The notes beneath the pieces were generated by a model. The model saw only the letters and a list, made by a program, of their open reading frames with translations, did no database searches and was not told the origin of the DNA. From contig NZ_JANQLX010000014.1 of the NCBI RefSeq assembly GCF_028280385.1, positions 176,252-240,251 of the forward strand: a stretch of 64,000 nt of DNA. Reading direction: 5' to 3'. This document shows, piece after piece, positions 54,068 through 62,716 of this stretch. Every line of letters starts with the position of its first letter. The stretch's first letter is position 1. The position numbers and the translations under genes were made by a program. This DNA is from Allomuricauda sp. Its GTDB lineage: Bacteria; Bacteroidota; Bacteroidia; Flavobacteriales; Flavobacteriaceae.

Positions 54068-55594
54068 ATGAAGTACAGAATTGTAGCCAGCCTCCTCATT
54101 TGCGTTTTGCTGATAGGGGCCTGTAAAGAAGAGCCAAAGACCAAAAAAGAAGCACCCAATATTGTATTCCTCTTTGCGGATGACTACACCTATGAAGCTA
54201 TTCATGCATTGGGCAATGGTATCATTGAGACCCCAAATCTGGATAGATTGGTAGGGAACGGTACAACATTTACCCACGCCTATAATATGGGAGGTTGGAA
54301 CGGGGCCATTTGCGTGGCTTCCCGATCCATGATCATTTCGGGGACCAGTATTTGGAATGCGCAAAGGATGGCCTCGCAATGGAGGCAAGGAGATTCCACT
54401 GCCTTGAAGAATACCTGGGGCCGACTCATGGCAAACAAGGGTTACAACACCTATATGACTGGAAAATGGCATGTAAGTGCTCCCGCCGATTATGTGTTTG
54501 GTACTGCGAGGAACATTCGCCCGGGCATGCCGGACGATTTGAGAAGCGAAGCCGATTGGAAGGCAATTCGCGAAGCCTACAAAGCAGGAAAACCGGTAAA
54601 ACCCCTGATGCCCACGGCCTATTTTAGACCAGTAGACGAAAATGATACCCTCTGGTCGCCATCGGACCCAAAATTCAAAGGCTTTTGGGAGGGTGGCAAA
54701 CATTGGAGCGAAGTGGTTCGCGATGACGCCTTGGATTTTCTTGAGGATGCCACCGGGAAAGAGGACCCCTTCTTTATGTATTTGGCCTTCAATGCACCCC
54801 ATGATCCACGGCAGGCACCCCAAAGTTTTCTGGATAAATATGATTTGGACCATATTCCCGTACCTGAAAATTGGCTCCCGGAATATCCATATAACGAGGC
54901 CATGAACAGCAGTTTTACCATGCGCGATGAAGTATTGGCACCCTTCCCCAGAACTCCATTCGCCATCAAAACCCATTTAAAGGAATACTATGCCATAATC
55001 ACCCATCTGGATGAGCAAGTAGGCAAGATTTTGGACGCCTTGGAGCAATCCGGAAAAATGGACAATACCTATATCTTTTTTACGGGGGATCATGGATTGT
55101 CCGTTGGGCACCATGGTTTAATTGGCAAACAAAACATGTTTGATCATAGTATCAGGGTTCCCTTAATGGTGGTGGGTCCTGACATTCCCAAAGGTCAAAA
55201 GATAGGGACAGATGTATATCTGCAAGATATAATGGCCACCAGCCTGGAATTGGCGCAGATAGAGAAGCCTACGTATGTTGATTTCAACAGCTTGCTCCCC
55301 TTGGCCAAAGGTGAAACCAAAATGGGCCATTTGACGGAGGGGGTCTACGGAGCTTTTGAAAAGGAATCCCAGCGGATGATCCGTAAAGACGGTTATAAAC
55401 TCATTGTTTATCCAAAAATTGAGAAGGTGTTGCTTTTTAATTTGGAAAAAGACCCTCTTGAAATGAATGACCTTGCGGGTGATGTTGCCAACAAGGGTAT
55501 GGTGGAATCCCTCTTTTTCGATTTAATGGCGCTGCAAAAGAAAATGGATGATCCATTGGACCTGAGCGCTATGTTTCAAAACCTACAGCTATAA
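54068..55594 (+). CDS. Sulfatase, S1 family lipoprotein (C-V-A-S-R)
   Basis: A 508-residue sulfatase with signal LLICVLLIGACKEE, placing Lys-Glu-Glu directly after the lipid Cys, as in lipoproteins exported to the cell surface. The formylglycine site is Cys82 in AICVASRSMIISG, with Ala at the third position instead of Pro; Ala is allowed in the family. FLFADDYTYEAIHALG, GKWHVSA and FTGDHGLSVGHHG complete the site. This type is related to the choline-sulfatase/iduronate-like subgroup. A GH29 gene follows after 17 bp. Confidence 0.88.
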   Translation: MKYRIVASLLICVLLIGACKEEPKTKKEAPNIVFLFADDYTYEAIHALGNGIIETPNLDRLVGNGTTFTHAYNMGGWNGAICVASRSMIISGTSIWNAQRMASQWRQGDSTALKNTWGRLMANKGYNTYMTGKWHVSAPADYVFGTARNIRPGMPDDLRSEADWKAIREAYKAGKPVKPLMPTAYFRPVDENDTLWSPSDPKFKGFWEGGKHWSEVVRDDALDFLEDATGKEDPFFMYLAFNAPHDPRQAPQSFLDKYDLDHIPVPENWLPEYPYNEAMNSSFTMRDEVLAPFPRTPFAIKTHLKEYYAIITHLDEQVGKILDALEQSGKMDNTYIFFTGDHGLSVGHHGLIGKQNMFDHSIRVPLMVVGPDIPKGQKIGTDVYLQDIMATSLELAQIEKPTYVDFNSLLPLAKGETKMGHLTEGVYGAFEKESQRMIRKDGYKLIVYPKIEKVLLFNLEKDPLEMNDLAGDVANKGMVESLFFDLMALQKKMDDPLDLSAMFQNLQL

Positions 55595-55611
55595 AAACAA
55601 AGTCTTGATTT

Positions 55612-57156
55612 ATGAACTTGAAAAGAAAACTTGGAACGTCACTTAGTTCCTCATTCCAATTGAGAGCAAAAACACTTTTGGTGGCCCTAGCATTGGTAAC
55701 CATGAATACTATGGTCAATGCACAGGAAAAAAAATATACAGCAGATTGGAAATCGCTGGATCAACGTCCCGTGGCGGATTGGTTCTCCGATGCAAAATTT
55801 GGCATCTTTATCCACTGGGGCCCTTATTCCGTGCCATCTTGGTCCCCAAAAGGGACGTATGAGGAATGGTACCAGACTTGGTTTCAATCCGAAAGCGTTT
55901 TCGGAAACGGGACCTTCACAGGCCAAGAAATTCCAGATTTCCACAAAAGCACCTATGGAGAGGATTTTAATTACATCGATTTTGCCAAACTTTGGAAAGC
56001 AGAATTGTACGATCCCGTGAAATGGGCGGAAATCTTTAAAAAGTCCGGGGCCAAATATGTGGTTATGACCTCCAAGCACCATGATGGATTTACCCTATGG
56101 CCCAATGAACATGCCACCAATTCCCGGGGCTACCTTTGGAACAGTGTGGTTACCGGCCCCAAACGTGATTTGGTGGGCGATTACGTAAAGGCCATCAAGG
56201 ACGCAGGTCTTAAAGCCGGATTGTACTATTCACTTTATGAGTGGTACCATCCATGGTATCAGGCTGGGTTGGATAAGTTTGTGACCGACTATTACCATCC
56301 CCAGTTCAAGGATTTGGTGACCAATTATAAACCAGATTTGATCTATGCAGATGGGGAATGGGAAAAAGGGGACGACTACTGGAGAAGCACAGAATTGTTG
56401 GCCTGGTTGTTCAATGAATCCCCAGTTAAGGACGATGTGGTGATCAATGATCGCTGGGTGGCCGGCCAGCGACATAAGCATGGTGGGTTCTATACCACAG
56501 AATACCTCAGGGAAGAAGTGAATTTCAATAAACCATGGGAAGAAATTCGGGGAATGGGCTTGTCCTTCGGATACAATAGAAATGAGGATATAGAAGATTA
56601 CAACTCTCCCCAAATGCTGATTTTGATGCTCTCCGATATTGTCAGCCAGGGAGGGAACCTTTGCATCAATGTTGGACCTTCCGCGGATGGAAAAATACCC
56701 GTGATCATGCAAGAGCGTTTGTTGCAAATTGGCAAATGGTTGGAAACCAATGGAAGTGCCATTTACGGAACCAAAAAATGGAAAAGATCGTATCAATGGT
56801 CCCCAGGCGATAGAAATTTTAAACTTTTGGAAGAAGGGCAAAGTTATGTGGAGGGAGATTATATCTTAAAGCAGACCATTGACCAACAACCTGGGAAAGC
56901 ACTAAAAGAACTGTTCTTTACATCCAAGGGCAATGACGTTTATGCCATTAGTCCCAAATGGCCTGGAAAGGAATTGATCATTAAAAACATTCAGCTTAAG
57001 AACAACAGTGAAATAAGCTTGTTGGCCACCAATCAAAAATTGGTGTACCGCAAGTCTGGCAAAGACATCATTGTATCACTCCCTGATTTTGACCCGAACA
57101 ATTACAAACCCGAGGACTACTATGCCTTTGTGTTTAAACTGACCAATGTGAGATAG
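55612..57156 (+). CDS. Alpha-L-fucosidase, GH29
   Basis: A 514-residue secreted glycosidase; an N-terminal basic stretch precedes a Sec signal ending VNAQEKK. The GH29 barrel shows AKFGIFIHWGPYSVPSW, VVMTSKHHDGFTLWP, and nucleophile Asp247 in LIYADGEWEKGDD. It has the GH29-A-like pattern with EWYHPWYQ and a C-terminal beta-sandwich containing DVYAISPKWPGKELIIKNI. It lies inside a run of sulfatases, so it probably works on fucose exposed by desulfation. It is clearly different from the two other GH29 proteins in the window. Confidence 0.92.
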   Translation: MNLKRKLGTSLSSSFQLRAKTLLVALALVTMNTMVNAQEKKYTADWKSLDQRPVADWFSDAKFGIFIHWGPYSVPSWSPKGTYEEWYQTWFQSESVFGNGTFTGQEIPDFHKSTYGEDFNYIDFAKLWKAELYDPVKWAEIFKKSGAKYVVMTSKHHDGFTLWPNEHATNSRGYLWNSVVTGPKRDLVGDYVKAIKDAGLKAGLYYSLYEWYHPWYQAGLDKFVTDYYHPQFKDLVTNYKPDLIYADGEWEKGDDYWRSTELLAWLFNESPVKDDVVINDRWVAGQRHKHGGFYTTEYLREEVNFNKPWEEIRGMGLSFGYNRNEDIEDYNSPQMLILMLSDIVSQGGNLCINVGPSADGKIPVIMQERLLQIGKWLETNGSAIYGTKKWKRSYQWSPGDRNFKLLEEGQSYVEGDYILKQTIDQQPGKALKELFFTSKGNDVYAISPKWPGKELIIKNIQLKNNSEISLLATNQKLVYRKSGKDIIVSLPDFDPNNYKPEDYYAFVFKLTNVR

Positions 57157-57184
57157 ACTAAACCAACCAACCAAAAAAAATAAA

Positions 57185-58777
57185 ATGAGAACGTATAAAC
57201 GAATTTTTCGAGGCCTTTGTGTACTTTCCGTTATCCTGATCATGGGGTGCAAGGAGGAATCAAAAGAGAAAGAGGAGGAGGCGCTTCCCAATATCATATT
57301 TGTAATGGCCGATGATTTGGGATACGGGGATATCAGTGTTTTTAATCCCAGTGGAAAAATCAAAACGCCTCATTTGGATCAAATGGCAGCTGACGGAATC
57401 CGGTTTACCGATGCCCATTCCAGCTCTGCAGTTTGCACCCCAACCCGCTATGGAATAATGACCGGGCGGTACAATTGGCGCTCTACCTTAAAACAAGGAG
57501 TGCTCACCGGAAGGTCCGAAGCGCTAATTCCCACATCCAGGACTACCGTAGCTTCGATGCTCAAAAAACAAGGGTACCACACGGCTTTTATTGGGAAATG
57601 GCATTTGGGATGGGATTGGGCCTTAACGGATACCGTGAGTTCCGGTGAAGGTTGGAATCCAAGGGATTTCGACAATCTGGATTATTCAAAGCCTGTCAAA
57701 AATTCGCCCAATGATTTGGGATTCGATTATGCCTATGGACATAGTGGTTCCCTGGATATGGCACCTTATGTGTATGTGGAAAATGGTCGTCCTACCGCAA
57801 TTCCTACCGAGGTTACAGTGAACAAGGGCAAGTACAGTTGGTGGCGAAAGGGTCCTACCTCCCCAGATTTTGAGCACGACCAGGTAACCCCAAATTTTTT
57901 CAATAGAGCGATAGCACATGTGAAGGAGCAAGCCAACAAAGACCAACCATTTTTTCTCTATTTGCCCTTACCTTCACCGCATACGCCCATCTTGCCCTTG
58001 GAAGAATGGCAGGGGAAAAGCAATTTGAACCCATATGGGGATTTTATGATAATGATCGACCATTATATGGGAGAATTGTTGAAAACGGTAACGGAAACAG
58101 GTATTTCGGACAACACTTTGGTCATCTTTACCAGTGATAATGGCTGTTCGCCCGCTGCTGGAATCAAGGAAATGATTGAAATGGGACATTATCCCAATGG
58201 AATCTATCGTGGACATAAGGCGGATATTTTTGAAGGAGGGCATAGAGTACCCTTCATTGCCAAATGGCCGGCAAGGATCAAAGCCGGAAGCACCAGCGAT
58301 GAAACCATTTGTCTGAACGATTTCATGGCCACCACTGCCGCCATCTCCGGGTATCAACTAGGGGATAATGAAGCAGAGGACAGTTATAATATTTTGCCAG
58401 CATTAACCGGTGAAGCCTTGGATGCTCCTATTCGTGAAGCCACCGTGCACCACTCGGTAAATGGAAGTTTTGCTATAAGACGGGGCGATTGGAAATTGGC
58501 CATGTGCGGGGGTTCAGGGGGATGGAGTTTTCCCAAACCCAACAATAAAGCCGTTTTAGATACCCTTCCTTCGGTGCAATTATATAATTTGCAGGAGGAT
58601 CCCAAGGAAACCCAAAATCTGGTGGAAACTTACCCAGATAAAGTGGAGGAGTTAAAAAATCTATTGACCAAGTATATTGTTGAAGGCAGAAGTACGGCTG
58701 GTGCACCCCAACAAAATGATGGTCCTGAAACTTGGAATCAGCTGTGGTGGATGTCGGATGAAGAGGAGATGGAATAA
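57185..58777 (+). CDS. Sulfatase, S1 family lipoprotein (C-T-P-T-R)
   Basis: A 530-residue sulfatase with lipoprotein signal LIMGCKEES (Lys-Glu-Glu after the lipid Cys). Formylglycine site Cys84 in AVCTPTRYGIMTGR. IIFVMADDLGYGDISVF and GKWHLGWDWAL carry Asp, Lys and His; FTSDNGCSP and NGIYRGHKADIFEGGHRVPF are the later active-site elements. This resembles the galactose- or GalNAc-6-sulfatase-type group, but position specificity is not inferable. It follows GH29 by 28 bp. Confidence 0.9.
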   Translation: MRTYKRIFRGLCVLSVILIMGCKEESKEKEEEALPNIIFVMADDLGYGDISVFNPSGKIKTPHLDQMAADGIRFTDAHSSSAVCTPTRYGIMTGRYNWRSTLKQGVLTGRSEALIPTSRTTVASMLKKQGYHTAFIGKWHLGWDWALTDTVSSGEGWNPRDFDNLDYSKPVKNSPNDLGFDYAYGHSGSLDMAPYVYVENGRPTAIPTEVTVNKGKYSWWRKGPTSPDFEHDQVTPNFFNRAIAHVKEQANKDQPFFLYLPLPSPHTPILPLEEWQGKSNLNPYGDFMIMIDHYMGELLKTVTETGISDNTLVIFTSDNGCSPAAGIKEMIEMGHYPNGIYRGHKADIFEGGHRVPFIAKWPARIKAGSTSDETICLNDFMATTAAISGYQLGDNEAEDSYNILPALTGEALDAPIREATVHHSVNGSFAIRRGDWKLAMCGGSGGWSFPKPNNKAVLDTLPSVQLYNLQEDPKETQNLVETYPDKVEELKNLLTKYIVEGRSTAGAPQQNDGPETWNQLWWMSDEEEME

Positions 58778-58802
58778 CAAACCAATCAACCAACCATATA
58801 CG

Positions 58803-60275
58803 ATGTATAAGAAAAGGACCCTTTTATTCATTGGACTTATAACTGCACTACTATCTTGTCAGGTTCAGCAAGAGGCGCCCAAAAAGATGAATGTGCTCTT
58901 TATCATTGCAGATGACCTAACCACAACAGCGGTATCTGCCTATGGAAATCAAGTTTCCCAAACACCCTTCATCGATGGTTTGGCGGCCACAGGAACAAGG
59001 TACTCTAGGGCGTATTGCCAATATCCTGTCTGTGGTCCATCCAGAGCCTCATTTCTTAGTGGATATTACCCAAATGCCACCCAGACCTATGGTTATGTGA
59101 GCGGAAGAAAGAATATTGGGGATGAGCGGGTAACTTGGCCCCAGCTGTTCAAAAATAACGGGTACTATACCGCAAGGGTCAGCAAAATATATCATATGGG
59201 AGTGCCCATAGATATTGAATTGGGCTCCGATGGTACCGATGATGAGGCTTCTTGGACCGAACGTTTCAATAGTCAGGGTTTGGAATGGAAAGCACCAGGA
59301 GAAGGAGAACTGGTGCAAAACAATCCAGATGGCACGAAACCCATTAAGGGAGGTAACGTAATGACCATTGTAAAAGCAGATGGGGATGATTTGGCTCATT
59401 CCGACGGGCGTACGGCAAAAAAAGCATCTGAACTTATACGAAAGCACAAAGACGAGCCATTCTTTTTGGCTGTAGGTTTTGTCCGGCCCCATGTACCCTT
59501 TGTTGCGCCCAAGGCCGATTTTGAGCCCTATCCGCATGAAAAAATAGAACTGCCCTACAATTTTGAAGGAGATTGGGATGATATTCCTGAAAAAGGCATC
59601 AATTACGTGACCAGCGTAAATGCAAAAATGAACGAGGTTCAGAAACAAAAGGCCATTGCCGCTTATTACGCATCCGTGGCCTACATGGACCGTCAAGTAG
59701 GAAAGGTGCTCACTACTTTAAAGGAGGAAGGACTTGAGGACAATACCATAGTCATCTTCACATCAGACCACGGTTTTCACTTAGGGGAACACGAATTTTG
59801 GATGAAGGTCAGTGTGAAGGAAGAAAGCGCCAAAGTACCATTGATCATCAAAGTGCCGGGCAAACAACCGGCGGTCTGCAATTCCTTTGTGGAACTTTTG
59901 GATCTTTATCCAACAGTGGCGGAATTGGCCGGACTGAGTCATTCAGAGCACCTACAGGGAAAAAGTTTGGTAAAAACTTTGGATGATCCAATGTACGAAG
60001 TACGGGATATGGCCTTTTCGGTGACCCAGAGAGGAGAAACCTTTTTACTGAGGACCAACAAATGGGCCTTTATTCAATATGGTGAAGATGCTTCTTTGGG
60101 AATGGAACTTTTTGATATGGAAAAAGACCCCGGACAATATACCAACCTTGCGCATTTACCTGAGTACGCCCAACAGGTAAAGGACTTTCAGGCCAGATTG
60201 AAGCAAAAACTCACAGAAGTGAGAACCAACGACTTGGGAATTACCTATCCTAAAAATACCACAGATGAAGAATAG
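58803..60275 (+). CDS. Sulfatase, S1 family lipoprotein (C-G-P-S-R), iduronate-2-sulfatase-like
   Basis: A 490-residue sulfatase; ATG 58803 was chosen because it opens the lipoprotein signal LLFIGLITALLSCQ, whereas an earlier in-frame ATG at 58677 lies inside the preceding gene. Formylglycine site Cys77 in PVCGPSRASFLSGYYP. NVLFIIADDLTTTAVSAYG, VGFVRPHVPFVAP, and SDHGFHLGEHEFWMK are features shared with iduronate-2-sulfatase and related S1_7-type enzymes. The true sugar may be different. Its 3' end overlaps the next gene by 11 bp. Confidence 0.9.
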   Translation: MYKKRTLLFIGLITALLSCQVQQEAPKKMNVLFIIADDLTTTAVSAYGNQVSQTPFIDGLAATGTRYSRAYCQYPVCGPSRASFLSGYYPNATQTYGYVSGRKNIGDERVTWPQLFKNNGYYTARVSKIYHMGVPIDIELGSDGTDDEASWTERFNSQGLEWKAPGEGELVQNNPDGTKPIKGGNVMTIVKADGDDLAHSDGRTAKKASELIRKHKDEPFFLAVGFVRPHVPFVAPKADFEPYPHEKIELPYNFEGDWDDIPEKGINYVTSVNAKMNEVQKQKAIAAYYASVAYMDRQVGKVLTTLKEEGLEDNTIVIFTSDHGFHLGEHEFWMKVSVKEESAKVPLIIKVPGKQPAVCNSFVELLDLYPTVAELAGLSHSEHLQGKSLVKTLDDPMYEVRDMAFSVTQRGETFLLRTNKWAFIQYGEDASLGMELFDMEKDPGQYTNLAHLPEYAQQVKDFQARLKQKLTEVRTNDLGITYPKNTTDEE

Positions 60276-61587
60276 CCTATTTTTCCTAATACTAATAGCG
60301 ATTCTGGTTCCAAATAATCCGGTATTGGGCCAAACCAATACCAACCAACCGCCCAATATAATATTGATTATGGCCGATGACCTTGGGTACGAAACCCTGG
60401 GTGTACATGGAAGCAACAGCTACAAAACACCTAACTTGGACCAACTTGCGGCAGATGGAATGCGGTTCAATCATTGTTATTCCACACCTCTTTGTACCCC
60501 TTCGCGGGTGCAGTTGATGACGGGCAAATACAATTTCAGGAACTATATTGGTTTTGGATTGCTCGACCCCAAGGAGAAGACATTTGGTCATTATTTGCAA
60601 GAAGCGGGTTACAAGACTTATGTGGCCGGGAAATGGCAGTTGTTGGGTAATGACCATCAACAAAAATTGGCGGGCAATAAAATTGGTACCCTTCCCGGGG
60701 CTGCCGGTTTTGATGATTTCTGCCTGTGGCAGATTGATGAAAGGGGGTACCGCTACAAAAACCCCACTTTGAGTACCAAAGACGGGGCCAAGGTATATCC
60801 CGGAAGTTACGGGCCGGATATTTTCGTTGAACAAATCAATGAATTTGTAACAGCAAACAAAGACAGATCGTTCTTTGTGTATTACCCCATGGTGCTCACC
60901 CATGATCCTTTTGTGCCTACCCCGGACAATGCTTCATTTGAATCCTTTGACAGTGGTTCCAAAACAAATGATCCTGCTTATTTTGGGGAGATGGTAACCT
61001 ATATGGATAAACTGGTGGGCCGGATTGTGGAGCATGTGGATAGCTTGGGCATTCGTGAAAACACGCTAATACTATTTATTGGGGACAATGGAACGGACAG
61101 GGATGTTACCTCGGTGATGAACAACATTACCATTAAAGGAAACAAGGGCTATACCACCAACGCGGGTACCCATGTGCCCTTTATAGCCAATTGGAAGGGG
61201 AAGATAAGTGGTGGTTCCATCAATGATAATCTGATTGACTTTACCGATTTTCTGCCAAGTATTTTGGAAGCGACTTCCCAAAAAAACCTTGATAAAACAG
61301 CAACCGATGGGCATAGTTTTTATCCCCAATTGATAGGAAGGAACTATACCCCTAGGGATTGGGTGTTCTGCCATTATGATCCCAACTGGGGGAAATTCAA
61401 GAAGATAAGATATGTACAGGACCGAACTTGGAAATTATATGCCAATGGAGAATTGTACAACCTAGTCCAAGACGAAAAAGAACAGCATCCGTTGGAAATT
61501 GATAAGCAGTCAAAGGATGTCCAGAACCGATTGAAAATATTTCAGAATGTGCTAAAGAAATATGACATCGATGGCCCTAAGGATTAA
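60265..61587 (+). CDS. Sulfatase, S1 family (C-T-P-S-R)
   Basis: A 440-residue secreted sulfatase. It has a Sec signal (FLILIAILVPNNPVLGQ) with no lipobox, unlike the other sulfatases here, so it is probably soluble in the periplasm or secreted. Formylglycine site Cys77 in PLCTPSRVQLMTGKYN. IILIMADDLGYETLGVHG, VAGKWQLLGND (Gln in place of the usual His) and FIGDNGTDRDVTSV complete the site. GKWQ instead of GKWH is seen in a subset of S1 enzymes. It overlaps the previous gene by 11 bp and ends the operon, 217 bp before the AraC regulator. Confidence 0.88.
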   Translation: MKNSLFFLILIAILVPNNPVLGQTNTNQPPNIILIMADDLGYETLGVHGSNSYKTPNLDQLAADGMRFNHCYSTPLCTPSRVQLMTGKYNFRNYIGFGLLDPKEKTFGHYLQEAGYKTYVAGKWQLLGNDHQQKLAGNKIGTLPGAAGFDDFCLWQIDERGYRYKNPTLSTKDGAKVYPGSYGPDIFVEQINEFVTANKDRSFFVYYPMVLTHDPFVPTPDNASFESFDSGSKTNDPAYFGEMVTYMDKLVGRIVEHVDSLGIRENTLILFIGDNGTDRDVTSVMNNITIKGNKGYTTNAGTHVPFIANWKGKISGGSINDNLIDFTDFLPSILEATSQKNLDKTATDGHSFYPQLIGRNYTPRDWVFCHYDPNWGKFKKIRYVQDRTWKLYANGELYNLVQDEKEQHPLEIDKQSKDVQNRLKIFQNVLKKYDIDGPKD

Positions 61588-61804
61588 AGCTTTATTCCAA
61601 GAACACCTCACATCCAAGACTTACAGGCACCCCATAATCTGAAATTGGAAAATTCCGATAGGTAAGACCGTGGTATACTTTTTGTGGCTCCATACCTCAA
61701 ATTTGTATGCTGACATTGTATAGTCTATTTTTAAGGGTTCAAATGAATGTGATGTACCTATCGGTGCTTCAACCTAAGGTACAGATGAAGGAGCTCGAAA
61801 ACCT

Positions 61805-62680
61805 ATGAAACCACAGCTTGTAGATAGAACGAATCGCTTGAATCGGACGCTGTCCGAAAAGAAGCATTCCTTCCCCTATTTTTTTAAGGTATGGCATTTC
61901 CATCCAGAGCTTGAGCTGATATTGATAAAAAAGAGCTCAGGAGTGATTTTTTTGGGCAACGACATGGAACGCTTCGAGCCTGGGGATATTTTCCTCATTG
62001 GCAGTAATGTTCCCCATATGCTTCTTAATGACCAAAGGTATTTCAAACCTTCTTCAAAATTGAAGGCCGAGTCCTTGGTGATCCATTTTGACCGATCTTT
62101 TATGGAAAGTGACATCCTAAAGCTTCCAGAAGCGGTTGAGTTTGGCTCCTTTTTAAAAGATGCCAAAAAGGCGATTAAGTTTGACCCCGCTATCAAAAAT
62201 GATGTGGAGAAGAAGATCAGGGAAATGTTCAAAATGGGAAATTTTGAAAAGATAATTTCCTTGCTGCAATTGCTCATGATTTTGGGCAAAGACGAAAATT
62301 ACCAGATATTGGGAGGGGGAGAAGGTGTAAAGGATACCGTTCAGGCGGGTGCTACGCACAACATGGACAAAGTGTATGACTACATCTATTGCAATTTTAA
62401 GGAAACTGTGGTGCTTGACAAGTTGGCCGATATAGCCTGCATGAACAAATCCTCGTTCTGTAGGTATTTCAAGAAAATGAACAAAAAGACCATTTCCAGG
62501 TTTGTGAACGAATTAAGAATTGGTTACGCCTGCCAATTGCTCCAAGAGAACCAGTACAGTATTTCGATGATTTGTTATGAAAGTGGCTTTAATAACATTT
62601 CAAACTTTAATCGGCAGTTCCGAAATATTATGAACGTATCTCCTTCCGACTATATCAAGAAATTTAACCAAGGAAGTTAG
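61805..62680 (+). CDS. AraC-family transcriptional regulator
   Basis: A 291-residue regulator with an N-terminal cupin-type sensor (VWHFHPELELILI near 30-42, FEPGDIFLIGSNVPH near 57-71) and a C-terminal AraC double helix-turn-helix (LDKLADIACMNKSSFCRYFKKMNKKT, then ISMICYESGFNNISNFNRQFRNIMNVSPSDYIKKF). Such cupin-AraC proteins respond to mono- or oligosaccharides. It is the only specific regulator beside the sulfatase and fucosidase genes and is the best candidate for controlling them, perhaps through the inverted repeats upstream of 47139 and 50212, or the 28-bp elements. This is inferred from position only. Confidence 0.9.
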   Translation: MKPQLVDRTNRLNRTLSEKKHSFPYFFKVWHFHPELELILIKKSSGVIFLGNDMERFEPGDIFLIGSNVPHMLLNDQRYFKPSSKLKAESLVIHFDRSFMESDILKLPEAVEFGSFLKDAKKAIKFDPAIKNDVEKKIREMFKMGNFEKIISLLQLLMILGKDENYQILGGGEGVKDTVQAGATHNMDKVYDYIYCNFKETVVLDKLADIACMNKSSFCRYFKKMNKKTISRFVNELRIGYACQLLQENQYSISMICYESGFNNISNFNRQFRNIMNVSPSDYIKKFNQGS

Positions 62681-62716
62681 AAATCCGCTTGGACGGTACG
62701 TTTTATAGAGTAGTGC

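Noticed and set aside
54300..54330. The C-V-A-S-R site thought to be a damaged sulfatase signature.
   Set aside because: Ala is permitted at the third position of the formylglycine consensus, and the other active-site segments are complete, so the enzyme is probably active.
54032..54976. A 314-codon open frame antisense to a sulfatase gene.
   Set aside because: It overlaps a sulfatase with complete active-site motifs on the other strand, has no signal or family features, and its length follows from the codon use of the real gene.
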